Positions 19,567 through 28,047 of a stretch of 64,000 nt of DNA are shown here, one piece after another (positions within the stretch are counted from its first letter, which is position 1; each line of letters begins with the position of its first letter). The stretch lies in assembly GCF_030409875.1 (NCBI RefSeq), contig NZ_JAUFQR010000001.1, positions 682,001 through 746,000 of the forward strand. The letters run 5' to 3'. Made by a program: the position numbers and the translations under genes. The notes beneath the pieces were generated by a model. It was not told the origin of the DNA, ran no database searches, and saw only the letters and a list, made by a program, of their open reading frames with translations. The DNA is from Chryseobacterium tructae. Lineage in GTDB: Bacteria; Bacteroidota; Bacteroidia; Flavobacteriales; Weeksellaceae.

Positions 19567-19866
19567 ATGATGAAAATATGTGGTCAAAATATCAGGAAAA
19601 TCCGTAGGAGCAAAGATTTTACGCAAGAGTATATGGCTTTTGAAATGGGGATTTCCCAAAAGGCGTATTCCGATATTGAGAATTCCAAGGTGAAGATTAA
19701 CCTGGAAATCCTGACTAAAATCTCAGATATTTTAGAGATCAAGCCTTCCGATATTTGCAGCATCTCTCACAAATGTGGAATAGATGATGATTATGAAGAT
19801 AAATACCAGGGACTTCTGGAGTATATGAAAAAGAATAATATTTCAGTTCCGAAAGAATTTCTTTAA
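19567..19866 (+). CDS. Small XRE-family helix-turn-helix regulator
   Basis: A 99-residue DNA-binding protein. Residues 6-62 form an XRE/HTH_3 domain: IRKIRRSKDFTQEYMAFEMG, ISQKAYSDIENSKVKIN, LEILTKISDILEI. A short tail (DDDYEDKYQGLLEYMKKNN) could mediate dimerisation. Its start lies about 180 bases from the ccoNO start on the opposite strand, so the two promoters share one intergenic region, which makes autoregulation or oxidase regulation possible but unproven. The start could be either of two adjacent ATGs. No toxin partner is encoded next to it. Confidence 0.8.
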   Translation: MMKICGQNIRKIRRSKDFTQEYMAFEMGISQKAYSDIENSKVKINLEILTKISDILEIKPSDICSISHKCGIDDDYEDKYQGLLEYMKKNNISVPKEFL

Positions 19867-19894
19867 TCTTTCAGTTTTACCTTATATATACACT

Positions 19895-19935
19895 TAATGA
19901 CCTCCTCAGGATGACTGAATGAGGTCATTATTTTG
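19895..19935 (+). terminator. Terminator after the XRE gene
   Basis: Perfect 10-base stem TAATGACCTC / GAGGTCATTA with a 16-base loop, followed by TTTTGTT, about 30 bases after the stop codon. Confidence 0.75.
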
Positions 19936-20137
19936 TTGTAATAAAATTATGTTACGTCTTGAGCATTTCAAATGTATATAGCAAAATGTCATTTTTGCAG
20001 TACCTACAAATTAAAAATTATATAGGCCTGCAAGAAAAATGAATCACACTATTGAGATCTGAATTCTCAATTTGCCCCGTGGAATGTGAATTTCTCTGAA
20101 AAGTTTTTATATATTTAGCGACCGAATAATTCATTCA

Positions 20138-21556
20138 ATGAGCAACGAAAATAAAACAGGACAAAACGAGACTTTAGTTAGAGGATTAACAAATCGACAT
20201 ATACAATTAATTGCCCTTGGAGGTGCCATAGGAACCGGATTATTTCTGGGAATCGGGCCAGCGGCAGTATTGGCTGGACCCTCAGTAATTTTAGGGTACG
20301 CCTTAGCCGGAATTATTGCCTTTTTTATCATGCGTCAGCTGGGTGAAATGGTAGTTCAGGAACCGGTATCGGGAAGCTTTAGTCACTTTGCCTATAAATA
20401 TTGGGGAAATTTTCCAGGTTTTGCCTCAGGGTGGAACTACTGGATCCTGTATATTCTTGTAAGTATGGCCGAGCTTACAGCTATAGGCCATTATATTCAC
20501 TTTTGGTGGCCGGAAATACCACTTTGGGTATCCAGTTTATTCTTTTTTGTAGTCATCACTGCGCTTAATCTTGCTTCTGTAAAAGTTTATGGAGAAACCG
20601 AATTCTGGTTTTCCATCATCAAAGTAGTCGCTATTATTGCGATGATTGTTTTCGGTATTTATCTTTTAATAAGTGGAACAGGAGGAGAAAAAGCAACAAT
20701 CACAAACTTGTGGAATGACGGTGGATTTTTTCCAAAAGGATTATTCAATAAGACTGAAACCGGGTATTCCGGATTATTTGCTGCAATGGCGATGATAATG
20801 TTCTCTTTTGGCGGATTGGAACTGATTGGAATCACAGCAGCAGAAGCTAAAAATCCTGAAAAAACAATTCCGCAGGCAACCAATCAGGTAATCTACAGAA
20901 TCTTAATTTTCTATGTGGGAGCTTTGGTGATCTTATTCGCATTAAGCCCTTGGAGAGATATTACAGAAGGCTCAAGCCCATTTGTAATGGTATTCGAGAA
21001 TTTAAATGGATTAGAATTCAGCCTTTTTGGTAAAGTGATTCAGTTCAATGTCTTGATTGCAAATGTTCTTAACCTTATTGTATTGACTGCTGCTTTATCG
21101 GTTTATAACAGTAGTGTTTACAGTAATAGCCGGATGCTTTTCGGATTGGCTCAGCAAGGAAATGCGCCTAAGTTTTTGAAAAAACTTAATAAAAATTCTG
21201 TGCCTACAAATGCCATTCTTATTTCTTCATGTTTTGCAGGAATTTGTATTGTTATTAATAAATTGGTGCCGGAAAAAGCATTTCAGTATCTGATGGCACT
21301 TGTTGTATCTACATTGATTATTAACTGGCTGATGATTTGTTATACACACTTGAAATTTAAAAAATCAATCATCAAAGAAGGAATTCAATCTAAGTTCCCG
21401 TCTATATTTTATCCGATTTCCAATTACATTTGTATAGCATTTTTAGTGCTGATTTTAGGATTAATGTGCATTACAGGAATGGAAATTCAGGTGATTCTGA
21501 TTCCGATATGGATTGGCTTTTTGTTCGTGATGTATAAATTGTACAAACCAAAGTAA
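20138..21556 (+). CDS. Amino-acid permease (APC superfamily, AAT family)
   Basis: Inner-membrane proton-coupled amino-acid importer of 472 residues with about 12 transmembrane helices. The N-terminus carries the AAT-family signature: LTNRHIQLIALGGAIGTGLF followed by GIGPAAVLAGPS and GEMVVQEPVSGSFSHFA. The region EFWFSIIKVVAIIAMIVFG and FGGLELIGITAAEAKNPEKT are also typical of AroP/PheP/LysP-type permeases. The exact substrate (aromatic, basic or other amino acids) cannot be fixed from sequence alone. It is transcribed alone and ends in a clear hairpin terminator. An exported agmatine deiminase downstream hints at arginine or polyamine metabolism in the neighbourhood, but that link is speculative. 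Confidence 0.92.
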   Translation: MSNENKTGQNETLVRGLTNRHIQLIALGGAIGTGLFLGIGPAAVLAGPSVILGYALAGIIAFFIMRQLGEMVVQEPVSGSFSHFAYKYWGNFPGFASGWNYWILYILVSMAELTAIGHYIHFWWPEIPLWVSSLFFFVVITALNLASVKVYGETEFWFSIIKVVAIIAMIVFGIYLLISGTGGEKATITNLWNDGGFFPKGLFNKTETGYSGLFAAMAMIMFSFGGLELIGITAAEAKNPEKTIPQATNQVIYRILIFYVGALVILFALSPWRDITEGSSPFVMVFENLNGLEFSLFGKVIQFNVLIANVLNLIVLTAALSVYNSSVYSNSRMLFGLAQQGNAPKFLKKLNKNSVPTNAILISSCFAGICIVINKLVPEKAFQYLMALVVSTLIINWLMICYTHLKFKKSIIKEGIQSKFPSIFYPISNYICIAFLVLILGLMCITGMEIQVILIPIWIGFLFVMYKLYKPK

Positions 21557-21586
21557 AAATATAAAACAGATTGAAACATGTTTTGG

Positions 21587-21618
21587 AAAGGTGAAAATTA
21601 AATGATTTTCACCTTTTT
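21587..21618 (+). terminator. Terminator after the permease gene
   Basis: Perfect stem AAAGGTGAAAAT / ATTTTCACCTTT with a 6-base loop, followed by T-run, 30 bases after the stop codon. Confidence 0.85.
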
Positions 21619-21822
21619 TATTTGTATTTTCTGTAAATTGGTAGTAGGATATATTTTGAAAATAGGTCATTATTTCTATGGTTTTGGCTTGTTGAATATT
21701 TTCTGCTGTTTGAAAAGAATGTCAATTTAGGACAAGATTTGGTTTTTTGAGAGATGTAATTTTGCACCTGTAAATCATCACAAGGATGAATTTACAATGT
21801 GAAACTTCAAAAAACAAATAGA

Positions 21823-22434
21823 ATGAAAAATATATTTCTCCTCATCTTATTACTTCCTTTTTATGCCAAGTCACAAATTTCTATACAGGCATATGGCGGA
21901 AATAAAGAGACAGAACTTCTTGGAATTTATAATAAAGATTTCAGTGGAAAGTGGAATTATTTTGCTTCAGGAACCATTAGCTACGATTATAAGTCAGGAA
22001 AAGTAACTCCCGAGCTCTATCAGAATATTAATTATGGAATTATAAAGAACCTGGGTGTTTCTGCAGGAGTCCATATTTCAGAGAAAGATATCATGCCGTC
22101 TGTAGGACTGGCATATGGAAAAGAAAATGATGTTTTTGCCATCAACGTATTTCCTGCATTTACCTATTCTACTGATGCAAAAGAATTCGGGCTTGGGCTT
22201 TATACTTTATTGGAATATACTCCAAAAATCAATGATAAGCTTAATCTTTACAGCATGTTGATTGTAGAATCTGATTTCAGTTTTAAAGAACATCAGTCCA
22301 GTAGTCAGATCATCCGTTTAGGAATAGAAAATAAGAAAAAAATGCAGTTGGGTATTGGAAGTAATATTTCCCAGGCAGGAAGCAGTTTTGATACCGATAT
22401 CAATTTCGGTGTATTTATAGGAAAGAAATTTTAA
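21823..22434 (+). CDS. Exported beta-barrel-type protein of unknown function
   Basis: A 203-residue protein with a signal peptide (MKNIFLLILLLPFYAKSQ) and a mature part of short amphipathic strands alternating with turns, ending in an aromatic strand (DINFGVFIGKKF). That is the pattern of a small outer-membrane beta-barrel. The ATG at 21823 is preferred over an in-frame GTG at 21799, which would put extra charged residues before the signal peptide. It lies four bases before the agmatine deiminase gene, so the two are one operon. I do not recognise a named family. Confidence 0.65.
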   Translation: MKNIFLLILLLPFYAKSQISIQAYGGNKETELLGIYNKDFSGKWNYFASGTISYDYKSGKVTPELYQNINYGIIKNLGVSAGVHISEKDIMPSVGLAYGKENDVFAINVFPAFTYSTDAKEFGLGLYTLLEYTPKINDKLNLYSMLIVESDFSFKEHQSSSQIIRLGIENKKKMQLGIGSNISQAGSSFDTDINFGVFIGKKF

Positions 22435-22438
22435 TGAT

Positions 22439-23545
22439 ATGAAAAAATTATTCACACTCACTTTTGTATTGAGTTTTATACTAAGTATGGCACAGACAGA
22501 TTATCATTTTCCAGAGGAATCTTCACGACATGAAGGAACGTGGCTGCAATGGCCGCATCATTATCAGCATGGAATGACTTACCGTAAAAGGGTAGAGCAA
22601 ACATGGGTAGATATGACAAAGGCTCTTCAGTCCGGCGAAAAAGTTCACATCATTGCATATAATGCTGAAGAGAAAAACAGAATTATCCGTCTTTTGGAAG
22701 AAAATAAAGTTCCGATGAAGAATGTTGATTTCAAGGTTTATCCTACAGATGATGTATGGATCAGAGATAACGGACCTATTTTCGTAAAAGATAAGAAAGG
22801 AAATGTTCTTATTGAAGATTGGGGATTCAACGGATGGGGCGAGAAATTTGATTTTGAAAACTGTGATGAAATTCCACAAAAGATAGGTGCAGACCTGGGC
22901 ATAAAAGTAATCAATCTTAATGAAGAAATGGTAAACGAAGGAGGTTCTGTGGAAACTGATGGAAATGGAGTTTTAATGGCTTGTAAAAGTTCGGTAATCA
23001 GCCAGAAAAAAGATGCTACCAGAAACAAAGATATCACACAGGATGAAGCTGAAGAAATGTTTAAAACCTATTATGGAGTATCCAAAGTAATTTGGCTGGA
23101 CGGAGTGACAGGATTGGACGTTACCGATATGCATATTGATGGTTTTATGAAGTTTATTAATCATAATACAATGATTACCATGAAAGAAGATGACCTTCTT
23201 GAATTGGGACTTTCCGAGAAGGATGTCAATACGCTTTATACAGCAACCAATGTAGATGGAAGAGAGTATAAAAAAGTCTATGTACCGGCTACCAAAAACA
23301 AAGTGAAAACAGCGTACGGAAAACAACTGGAAGAAAAAGGTTCCTATGTTAATTATTATGTAGCCAACACCGTGGTATTAGTTCCAAACTATGGAGATCC
23401 TAATGACAAAATTGCCAATAAGATTATTCAGGATCAGTATCCAGATAGAAAAGTAATAGGAATAGATGTAAGAAATCTATATGAAAATGGCGGAATGGTG
23501 CATTGTGTTACCCAACAGCAGCCAGCTGGAAATCTGATGAAATAA
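22439..23545 (+). CDS. Agmatine deiminase / peptidyl-arginine deiminase family protein, exported
   Basis: Guanidino-group-modifying enzyme, most likely converting agmatine to N-carbamoylputrescine and ammonia. The 368-residue product has the family landmarks: FPEESSRHEGTWLQWPHH near the N-terminus, TDDVWIRDNGPIFV near residue 103, NEGGSVETDGNG, the catalytic His in DMHIDGFMKF, and the catalytic Cys356 in ENGGMVHCVTQQ. Unusually for an agmatine deiminase it starts with a clear signal peptide (about 18 residues, ending SMAQ), so it acts in the periplasm or outside the cell. It is co-transcribed with an upstream beta-barrel protein. Because the family also contains peptidyl-arginine deiminases, a peptide substrate is possible. 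Confidence 0.85.
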   Translation: MKKLFTLTFVLSFILSMAQTDYHFPEESSRHEGTWLQWPHHYQHGMTYRKRVEQTWVDMTKALQSGEKVHIIAYNAEEKNRIIRLLEENKVPMKNVDFKVYPTDDVWIRDNGPIFVKDKKGNVLIEDWGFNGWGEKFDFENCDEIPQKIGADLGIKVINLNEEMVNEGGSVETDGNGVLMACKSSVISQKKDATRNKDITQDEAEEMFKTYYGVSKVIWLDGVTGLDVTDMHIDGFMKFINHNTMITMKEDDLLELGLSEKDVNTLYTATNVDGREYKKVYVPATKNKVKTAYGKQLEEKGSYVNYYVANTVVLVPNYGDPNDKIANKIIQDQYPDRKVIGIDVRNLYENGGMVHCVTQQQPAGNLMK

Positions 23546-23915
23546 AATAAAGATTTATAAAGGTATTATGATAAGATCTATAGATGTGAATCTGTCTGAA
23601 CTTATCATGATATCTTTTTTTTTGCAAATAAATTTTATTATAAAAAATAGAAATTTAACTGTTGTATTTTCATGGTTTATTAGAAATGGGAGTAAAAGAG
23701 TATGGTAATAAGACTTAGTTAGGCTTTTTCTGCTGAATACATTGAGAGCTTTGGTACATGTTTTACATAGAATATGATAGCTTGGTCTATTATTTTTTGT
23801 AAATTAGTAATAAGGTATTATTCAAAATCAGGTGAAATTATAATTCTTTTTTTGAATTTCCGGCGGACGAGCCGAACACCGCATCACAAAGTAGGCAGAC
23901 CTAAAAAACACTCCT
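23546..23915. other. Intergenic region without a gene
   Basis: 370 AT-rich bases with no convincing frame. The last 60 bases before the HdeD-like gene (23860-23915) are distinctly GC-richer, with CCGGCGGACGAGCCG, which may be a structured 5' leader. A weak hairpin ATAAGATC near 23570 lies after the deiminase gene. Confidence 0.4.
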
Positions 23916-24548
23916 ATGGCTAATCTATTTCAAACACTTACTAACACAGTTAAACATTGGTATATTCCATTGATCTTTGGAATCCTCTTTCTGATTTGCG
24001 GCTTTTATGTATTTAGTGTACCACTGGCAACGTATGTAACACTTTCTATCATTTTCAGTGTTTCGTTCTTGTTTTCGGGGATTACGGAAATATTCTTTTC
24101 CATACAGAACAGCAAATCTCTTCAAGGATGGGGATGGTTCCTCGTAAGTGGGCTTTTGACCACTGCAATTGGAGTTTATTTAATTGCTTATCCTCAGATT
24201 TCAATGTCTATTCTTCCTTTTGTGGTAGGATTTACCCTTTTATTCCGTTCCTTTCAGTTACTAGGCTTTGCCTTTGATCTGAAAAGTATGAAAATAATGA
24301 GTTGGGGAAATGTAGCCTTAGCAAGTGTAGGAGGTATTATTTTCTCTTTATTGCTTATATTTAATCCAATATTTACAGGTATTTCTCTGGTTACCTTAAC
24401 AGGAGTTTCCTTTATTTTTATGGGAATAGCCTCTATTATGTTGGCTTTAGATCTTAGAAAAGTTAAAAAGATTCCGGGAAAAGTGAGCCAGGAACTTAGA
24501 GATAAAATCAGATCCATCCAGGATGAAATCGATGATCTCAAAAAATAA
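23916..24548 (+). CDS. HdeD/DUF308-family membrane protein
   Basis: A 210-residue inner-membrane protein with six predicted helices arranged in pairs, as in the HdeD family (DUF308). In E. coli HdeD contributes to acid resistance at high cell density; a direct biochemical activity is not known. The sequence shows the repeating pattern of the family: LIFGILFLICGFYVFSVPLA, LVSGLLTTAIGVYLIAYPQI and GGIIFSLLLIFNPI. A charged C-terminal tail of about 35 residues (from LRKVKKIPGK) is predicted to be a cytoplasmic coiled coil. It is transcribed alone and followed by a terminator-like hairpin. Confidence 0.8.
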   Translation: MANLFQTLTNTVKHWYIPLIFGILFLICGFYVFSVPLATYVTLSIIFSVSFLFSGITEIFFSIQNSKSLQGWGWFLVSGLLTTAIGVYLIAYPQISMSILPFVVGFTLLFRSFQLLGFAFDLKSMKIMSWGNVALASVGGIIFSLLLIFNPIFTGISLVTLTGVSFIFMGIASIMLALDLRKVKKIPGKVSQELRDKIRSIQDEIDDLKK

Positions 24549-24569
24549 CTGATTAGCAAATAATAATAG

Positions 24570-24597
24570 AAAGATCTCCATTGGAGGTCTTTTTTTG
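24570..24597 (+). terminator. Terminator-like hairpin after the HdeD-like gene
   Basis: AAGATCTCCA / TGGAGGTCTT arms with one mismatch, then a seven-base T-run. Placed 22 bases after the stop codon. The rest of 24598-24845 is AT-rich with no visible gene. Confidence 0.65.
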
Positions 24598-24845
24598 TTT
24601 TAATTGGGCTGTTCCTAACGAATCTTCGTGCTCTTCAAAATGATAAACATTGTAGGGTTTCCGTTTCATTATAAAAAGGGAAAATAGTGATTGTTTTGAT
24701 TCAGAAAAGAATATTACATTGTTCAATCAATACTAAATAAAAATGGAGAATTTAAAAAAAATAAATTTTTATTAAAATATATTGATATTTTTACTTCAAT
24801 CATAGCGATAAGAACTATTAAAAGAATTTTTCAATTAAAAAAATT

Positions 24846-25238
24846 ATGGAAGGAGAAGTGAATTTAAAGAATATTTTGAAAAATTTAAATCCATCATTGA
24901 ATAAAGGGAAATACGTGTATTGTACCGTAGATAGTATTGATAAAATTCCTTTATCAAAAATTTTATTTCTCTTTAAAGAAACAGAAAGTATAACGATTGT
25001 GGTCAAAAAAGAAGATGCGGAAGAATTGAATTTAGACTTCAGTTATGTGGCTTCATGGATTACTCTGGAAGTTCATTCCTCTTTATCAGCAGTTGGTTTA
25101 ACGGCAGCGTTCTCACAAGCTTTGAGTGAAGCTGGGATAAGTTGTAATGTAGTTGCAGCTTATTATCATGATCATATATTTGTGGATGAGAAGGATACTG
25201 CGAAAGCGATTGAGGTGCTGAATATGCTTAAAAAGTAA
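24846..25238 (+). CDS. ACT-domain protein (COG3602 type)
   Basis: A 130-residue cytosolic protein made of an N-terminal ACT_3-like part (YVYCTVDSIDKIPLSKILFL) and a second ACT-type half with the conserved run LEVHSSLSAVGLTAAFSQAL followed by GISCNVVAAYYHDHIFV near residues 90-115. The second run is highly characteristic of this family, in which the His and Asp residues are conserved. ACT domains usually bind small ligands such as amino acids; no catalytic domain is attached. The ligand and target are unknown. It has no obvious operon partner. Confidence 0.8.
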   Translation: MEGEVNLKNILKNLNPSLNKGKYVYCTVDSIDKIPLSKILFLFKETESITIVVKKEDAEELNLDFSYVASWITLEVHSSLSAVGLTAAFSQALSEAGISCNVVAAYYHDHIFVDEKDTAKAIEVLNMLKK

Positions 25239-25328
25239 TACTAAATCTTATTATGATCTCTTGGATTAGTTTAAACTTGTCATATCATTACAGAAAAATA
25301 TCAAGAGATTATTAAATTTATAAAAAAA

Positions 25329-25357
25329 CAAAAACCATCCTTAAAAAGGATGGTTTG
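25329..25357 (-). terminator. Terminator of the first tRNA-Gln gene
   Basis: Inverted repeat AAACCATCCTT / AAGGATGGTTT directly 3' of the tRNA on the minus strand, followed by a T-rich tract on that strand (an A-run on the plus strand). Confidence 0.85.
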
Positions 25358-25428
25358 TAGACCCACAGGGATTCGAACCCCGACTGACGGTACCAAAAAC
25401 CGGAGTGCTACCGTTACACTATAGGTCT
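25358..25428 (-). tRNA. tRNA-Gln (anticodon TTG)
   Basis: On the minus strand a 71-base cloverleaf can be drawn: acceptor AGACCTA pairing with TGGGTCT, D arm GTGT/GCAC, anticodon loop TTTTGGT (TTG at its centre), T loop TTCGAAT in GGGGTTCGAATCCC, and discriminator base A. The CCA end is not encoded. The anticodon stem has one mismatch at its base. A near-identical copy lies 227 bases away. Each copy has its own terminator hairpin. Confidence 0.9.
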
Positions 25429-25553
25429 GTTTTATTTTGGTTTTGCAAATTTATGTATTTTTTTCTTATTTACAAATACCTCTCTTGAAAATTTTGATTT
25501 TTTTCTTAAAATGACCTCTAATTTTTATAGGAAAATAAGACATCTAATCTAAA

Positions 25554-25584
25554 AACAAAAACCATCCTTAAAAAGGATGGTTTG
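25554..25584 (-). terminator. Terminator of the second tRNA-Gln gene
   Basis: Same hairpin as after the other tRNA copy: AAACCATCCTT / AAGGATGGTTT with flanking A-run (T-run on the minus strand). Confidence 0.85.
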
Positions 25585-25655
25585 TAGACCCACAGGGATT
25601 CGAACCCCGAATGACGGTACCAAAAACCGGAGTGTTACCGTTACACTATAGGTCT
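25585..25655 (-). tRNA. tRNA-Gln (anticodon TTG), second copy
   Basis: Almost identical to the tRNA at 25358-25428, with changes only in the D arm (GTGTTACC for GTGCTACC on the plus strand) and the variable region (AATGACGG for ACTGACGG). Same anticodon loop TTTTGGT. The duplication includes the terminator but not the long AT-rich spacer. Confidence 0.9.
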
Positions 25656-25753
25656 GTTTTATTTTGGTGGTGCAAATTTACATCTTTTTTATTTATGTAC
25701 AAGGGTTTTTGATTTTTTTTTTAAATTTACTGTGGATTTTATTTACAGAAAAC

Positions 25754-26782
25754 ATGCTGATAGACTTCAATAATCTCAATATTAATAAATTATCTTTCCA
25801 TTCTGAGTTTGAAAAAAAAGTTGAAAATTTTTTAAAAGAGTGGGCTTCCGAAGAGGAAATGGTAAAAGTACAAACTTCAGGCTCTACAGGAGTTCCTAAA
25901 ATTTTCGGGATCGAAAAACAAAAAATGATCAATTCTGCAGTGATGACCTGCAATTTTTTGGGTTTAAAAGAAGAAGATACTGCATTACTTTGCTTACCTG
26001 TAGAATATATTTCAGGTAAAATGATGATAGTGCGCTCCATGGAAAGAAAGCTCAATCTAATAATAAGTGAGCCCTCTTTACACCCTGTTGAAAATTTGGA
26101 TCAGGAAGTAGATTTTTGTGCTATGACTCCGCTTCAGGTAGAAAACTCACTGGATAAGCTACACTTAATTAAAAATTTGATCATCGGGGGAGCCGCTGTC
26201 TCTGAAAGTTTGAAAAATAAGATCCTTCAGATGAACCTGAACCGCTCAAACCGTATCTTTGAAACGTATGGAATGTCTGAAACACTTTCCCATATTGGCT
26301 TAAAGCAGCTCATGCCTGAGCCGGAAGATTATTTCACCGTTTTTGAAAATGTTTCCATTTCTCTGGATGAAAGAGGTTGTTTAGCTATCTTTGCTCCTAA
26401 TGTGAATGCAGAACAATTGGTAACTAATGATTTAGTTGAAATTAAAAATGATAAACAATTTAGATTTCTGGGAAGAATAGATAATGTAATTAACTCCGGT
26501 GGAGCAAAAATTTTTCCGGAAGCATTGGAGAAATTAGTTAAAAAAGAGATCCCAAATGAAGCCCTATTTCTAGGTTTACCTGATGAAAGCCTGGGACAGA
26601 AATTAATATTGATCATAGAGGGGCATCAATCTGATGAGGTTATCCGGAAAATTTCAGATGTTCCTTTTGAGAAGAATTTCCATAAGCCGAAAGAAATTAT
26701 TTTTATAGATCAAATTCCAAGAACTCCCAATGGTAAGGTTAGTAGAATGGAATTGTATAAACGCATTAACGAAAATATTTAA
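25754..26782 (+). CDS. menE: AMP-binding enzyme, probable o-succinylbenzoate-CoA ligase
   Basis: Adenylate-forming enzyme of 342 residues, most likely activating o-succinylbenzoate with ATP and CoA in menaquinone synthesis. It has the phosphate-binding loop TSGSTGVPK at residues 41-49, the adenine motif FETYGMSET, the hinge region FLGRIDNVINSGGAKIFPE, and the catalytic lysine in TPNGKVSR near the C-terminus. It is shorter than most acyl-CoA ligases because the N-terminal subdomain is reduced, as usual for Bacteroidota MenE. The ATG at 25754 is chosen because the upstream extension to 25664 is a hydrophobic, non-conserved run reaching almost to the tRNA. arfB follows 39 bases downstream. Confidence 0.8.
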   Translation: MLIDFNNLNINKLSFHSEFEKKVENFLKEWASEEEMVKVQTSGSTGVPKIFGIEKQKMINSAVMTCNFLGLKEEDTALLCLPVEYISGKMMIVRSMERKLNLIISEPSLHPVENLDQEVDFCAMTPLQVENSLDKLHLIKNLIIGGAAVSESLKNKILQMNLNRSNRIFETYGMSETLSHIGLKQLMPEPEDYFTVFENVSISLDERGCLAIFAPNVNAEQLVTNDLVEIKNDKQFRFLGRIDNVINSGGAKIFPEALEKLVKKEIPNEALFLGLPDESLGQKLILIIEGHQSDEVIRKISDVPFEKNFHKPKEIIFIDQIPRTPNGKVSRMELYKRINENI

Positions 26783-26821
26783 TTCCGAATTCTGGAATCA
26801 GAACGCTCAAAATGTACAACA

Positions 26822-27214
26822 ATGAAGGATTTTTCAAAAGAACTCAGTTTTAAAACCTCCCGCAGCAGTGGTGCAGGCGGGCAGAATGTCAATAAAGTAG
26901 AGACTTCAGTAACGGTATTATGGAAAGTAATAGATTCTGAATTTTTTAATGATCATGAAAAAATATTGATTCAGGAAAAACTTAAAAACAGAATCAACGC
27001 AGAGGGATTATTATTTCTAACGGTTTCTGAAAGCAGAACTCAGTTGATGAATAAAAATAAAGCAATTGAGAAAATAACAGAGATTGTTAATAAAGCTCTT
27101 ATCGTTCCTAAAAAAAGAACAGCTACGAAGCCTTCCAGAGCCCAAAAACAAAAGAGGCTAGATAGTAAAAAGAAGCTTTCCGATAAAAAAGAAAACAGAA
27201 GGTTTAAATTGTAG
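26822..27214 (+). CDS. arfB: Alternative ribosome-rescue factor ArfB
   Basis: Codon-independent peptidyl-tRNA hydrolase that frees ribosomes stalled without a stop codon. The 130-residue product has the GGQ catalytic motif at residues 19-21 within SSGAGGQNVNKVETSV, as in class I release factors, and lacks the codon-recognition domains. Its C-terminal tail is long and strongly basic (KKRTATKPSRAQKQKRLDSK and on to RRFKL), which in this family enters the empty mRNA channel. The length and layout match ArfB (YaeJ). It sits 39 bases after menE, probably in one transcript. Confidence 0.92.
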   Translation: MKDFSKELSFKTSRSSGAGGQNVNKVETSVTVLWKVIDSEFFNDHEKILIQEKLKNRINAEGLLFLTVSESRTQLMNKNKAIEKITEIVNKALIVPKKRTATKPSRAQKQKRLDSKKKLSDKKENRRFKL

Positions 27215-27244
27215 TTGCTTGTTTCGTGTAAAGCCCTATTTTTG
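27215..27244 (+). promoter_or_regulatory. Bacteroidota-type promoter of the beta-barrel gene
   Basis: TTG at 27215-27217, exactly 19 bases, then TATTTTTG at 27237-27244, a full match to the TTG-N19-TAnnTTTG consensus. The downstream ATG is at 27262. Confidence 0.7.
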
Positions 27245-27261
27245 CCGGAAATTTTTTAAAA

Positions 27262-27900
27262 ATGATAAAAAAACTAATGCTACTGGGAGCTATTTCGACT
27301 TCTCTATTTTCTTTTGCCCAAAAATTTTCATTTATCCCTTCTGTGGGGTACGGATGGAGAGTGGCAGAGACACCTTCAGGAGCTTCAAAACAAGAAAAAG
27401 ATTATATCAAAGGATTAAAAAGCGGACTTCATTTTGATATTTCTGCTTATTATCACGTGAAGAATATTGGGATCGGTCTAAAATTTTCTAATTACAGTGC
27501 ATCAAGTAATGGGATGTTATCCATGCCTAATTCTCAAGGAAATAATGTTTATTTTGCAGTGAGTACCAAAGACAATATTACTTTTATTGGGCCTTCTATC
27601 ATGTATTCAAACTATAATGAGCCAACGAAACACAAACTGCTTCTTGATATGGCACTAGGGGTTATTTCCTATACCACAAAAACAGGAAACATAAAAGGAA
27701 CAGGATCTAATTTAGGTCTGGATGCTGGTTTTGGATATCAATACGAGCTATCTGACCACCTTTTTATAGGGCCTAAATTAAGTGTGACAGCAGGAACCTT
27801 AAACAAAATGACGTTTAATGGAACAACAGTTGACCTAAGTGATATGAAAGAAGGTTTAACCAGAGTTTCTTTGAGTGGAGTCGTTACATTCCATTTTTAA
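27262..27900 (+). CDS. Outer-membrane beta-barrel protein
   Basis: A 212-residue exported protein with a signal peptide (MIKKLMLLGAISTSLFSFAQ) and a mature part of about eight to ten amphipathic strands, ending in VSLSGVVTFHF with a C-terminal Phe, as expected for insertion by the Bam machinery. It resembles the small porin/OmpX-like barrels common in Flavobacteriia (outer membrane protein beta-barrel domain). It has its own strong promoter. Function unknown. Confidence 0.75.
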   Translation: MIKKLMLLGAISTSLFSFAQKFSFIPSVGYGWRVAETPSGASKQEKDYIKGLKSGLHFDISAYYHVKNIGIGLKFSNYSASSNGMLSMPNSQGNNVYFAVSTKDNITFIGPSIMYSNYNEPTKHKLLLDMALGVISYTTKTGNIKGTGSNLGLDAGFGYQYELSDHLFIGPKLSVTAGTLNKMTFNGTTVDLSDMKEGLTRVSLSGVVTFHF

Positions 27901-27904
27901 GTCC

Positions 27905-27912
27905 TATCTTTG
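27905..27912 (+). promoter_or_regulatory. Putative -7 element before a 37-codon frame
   Basis: TATCTTTG matches TAnnTTTG. It lies right after the beta-barrel gene stop and 22 bases upstream of an ATG at 27934, so a separate short transcript may begin here. Confidence 0.45.
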
Positions 27913-27933
27913 GTAAAATTAAAATAACATCAT

Positions 27934-28047
27934 AATGACAGCAACCATCTTTTTATCTGAAGATCGCCGACGAGCAGGGTTGTTGCTGTCATTATTGTAT
28001 CTCCATACAGATTCCTTTCTGAAAAGTTCTAAGGACTTTATCAATTA
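27934..28047 (+). CDS. Possible 37-residue leader peptide or structured leader RNA
   Basis: An ATG frame of 37 codons (MTATIFLSEDRRRAGLLLSL at its start) is preceded at proper distance by a good -7 box. It is itself spanned by a perfect 12-base inverted repeat, AATGACAGCAAC at 27934-27945 and GTTGCTGTCATT at 27982-27993, so the RNA start region could fold back on the ATG. A second hairpin CCCTGTC / GACAGGG follows at 28050-28072, upstream of the GreA/B-like gene. Peptide coding is uncertain; a cis-acting RNA leader is equally possible. Confidence 0.3.

Noticed and set aside
22523..23326. Minus-strand open frames across the agmatine deiminase gene
   Set aside because: They are shadows of the plus-strand gene, have no promoter, and overlap one another.
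25664..25753. Longer N-terminus of menE
   Set aside because: The added residues are hydrophobic, not family-like, and start nine bases after the tRNA gene.
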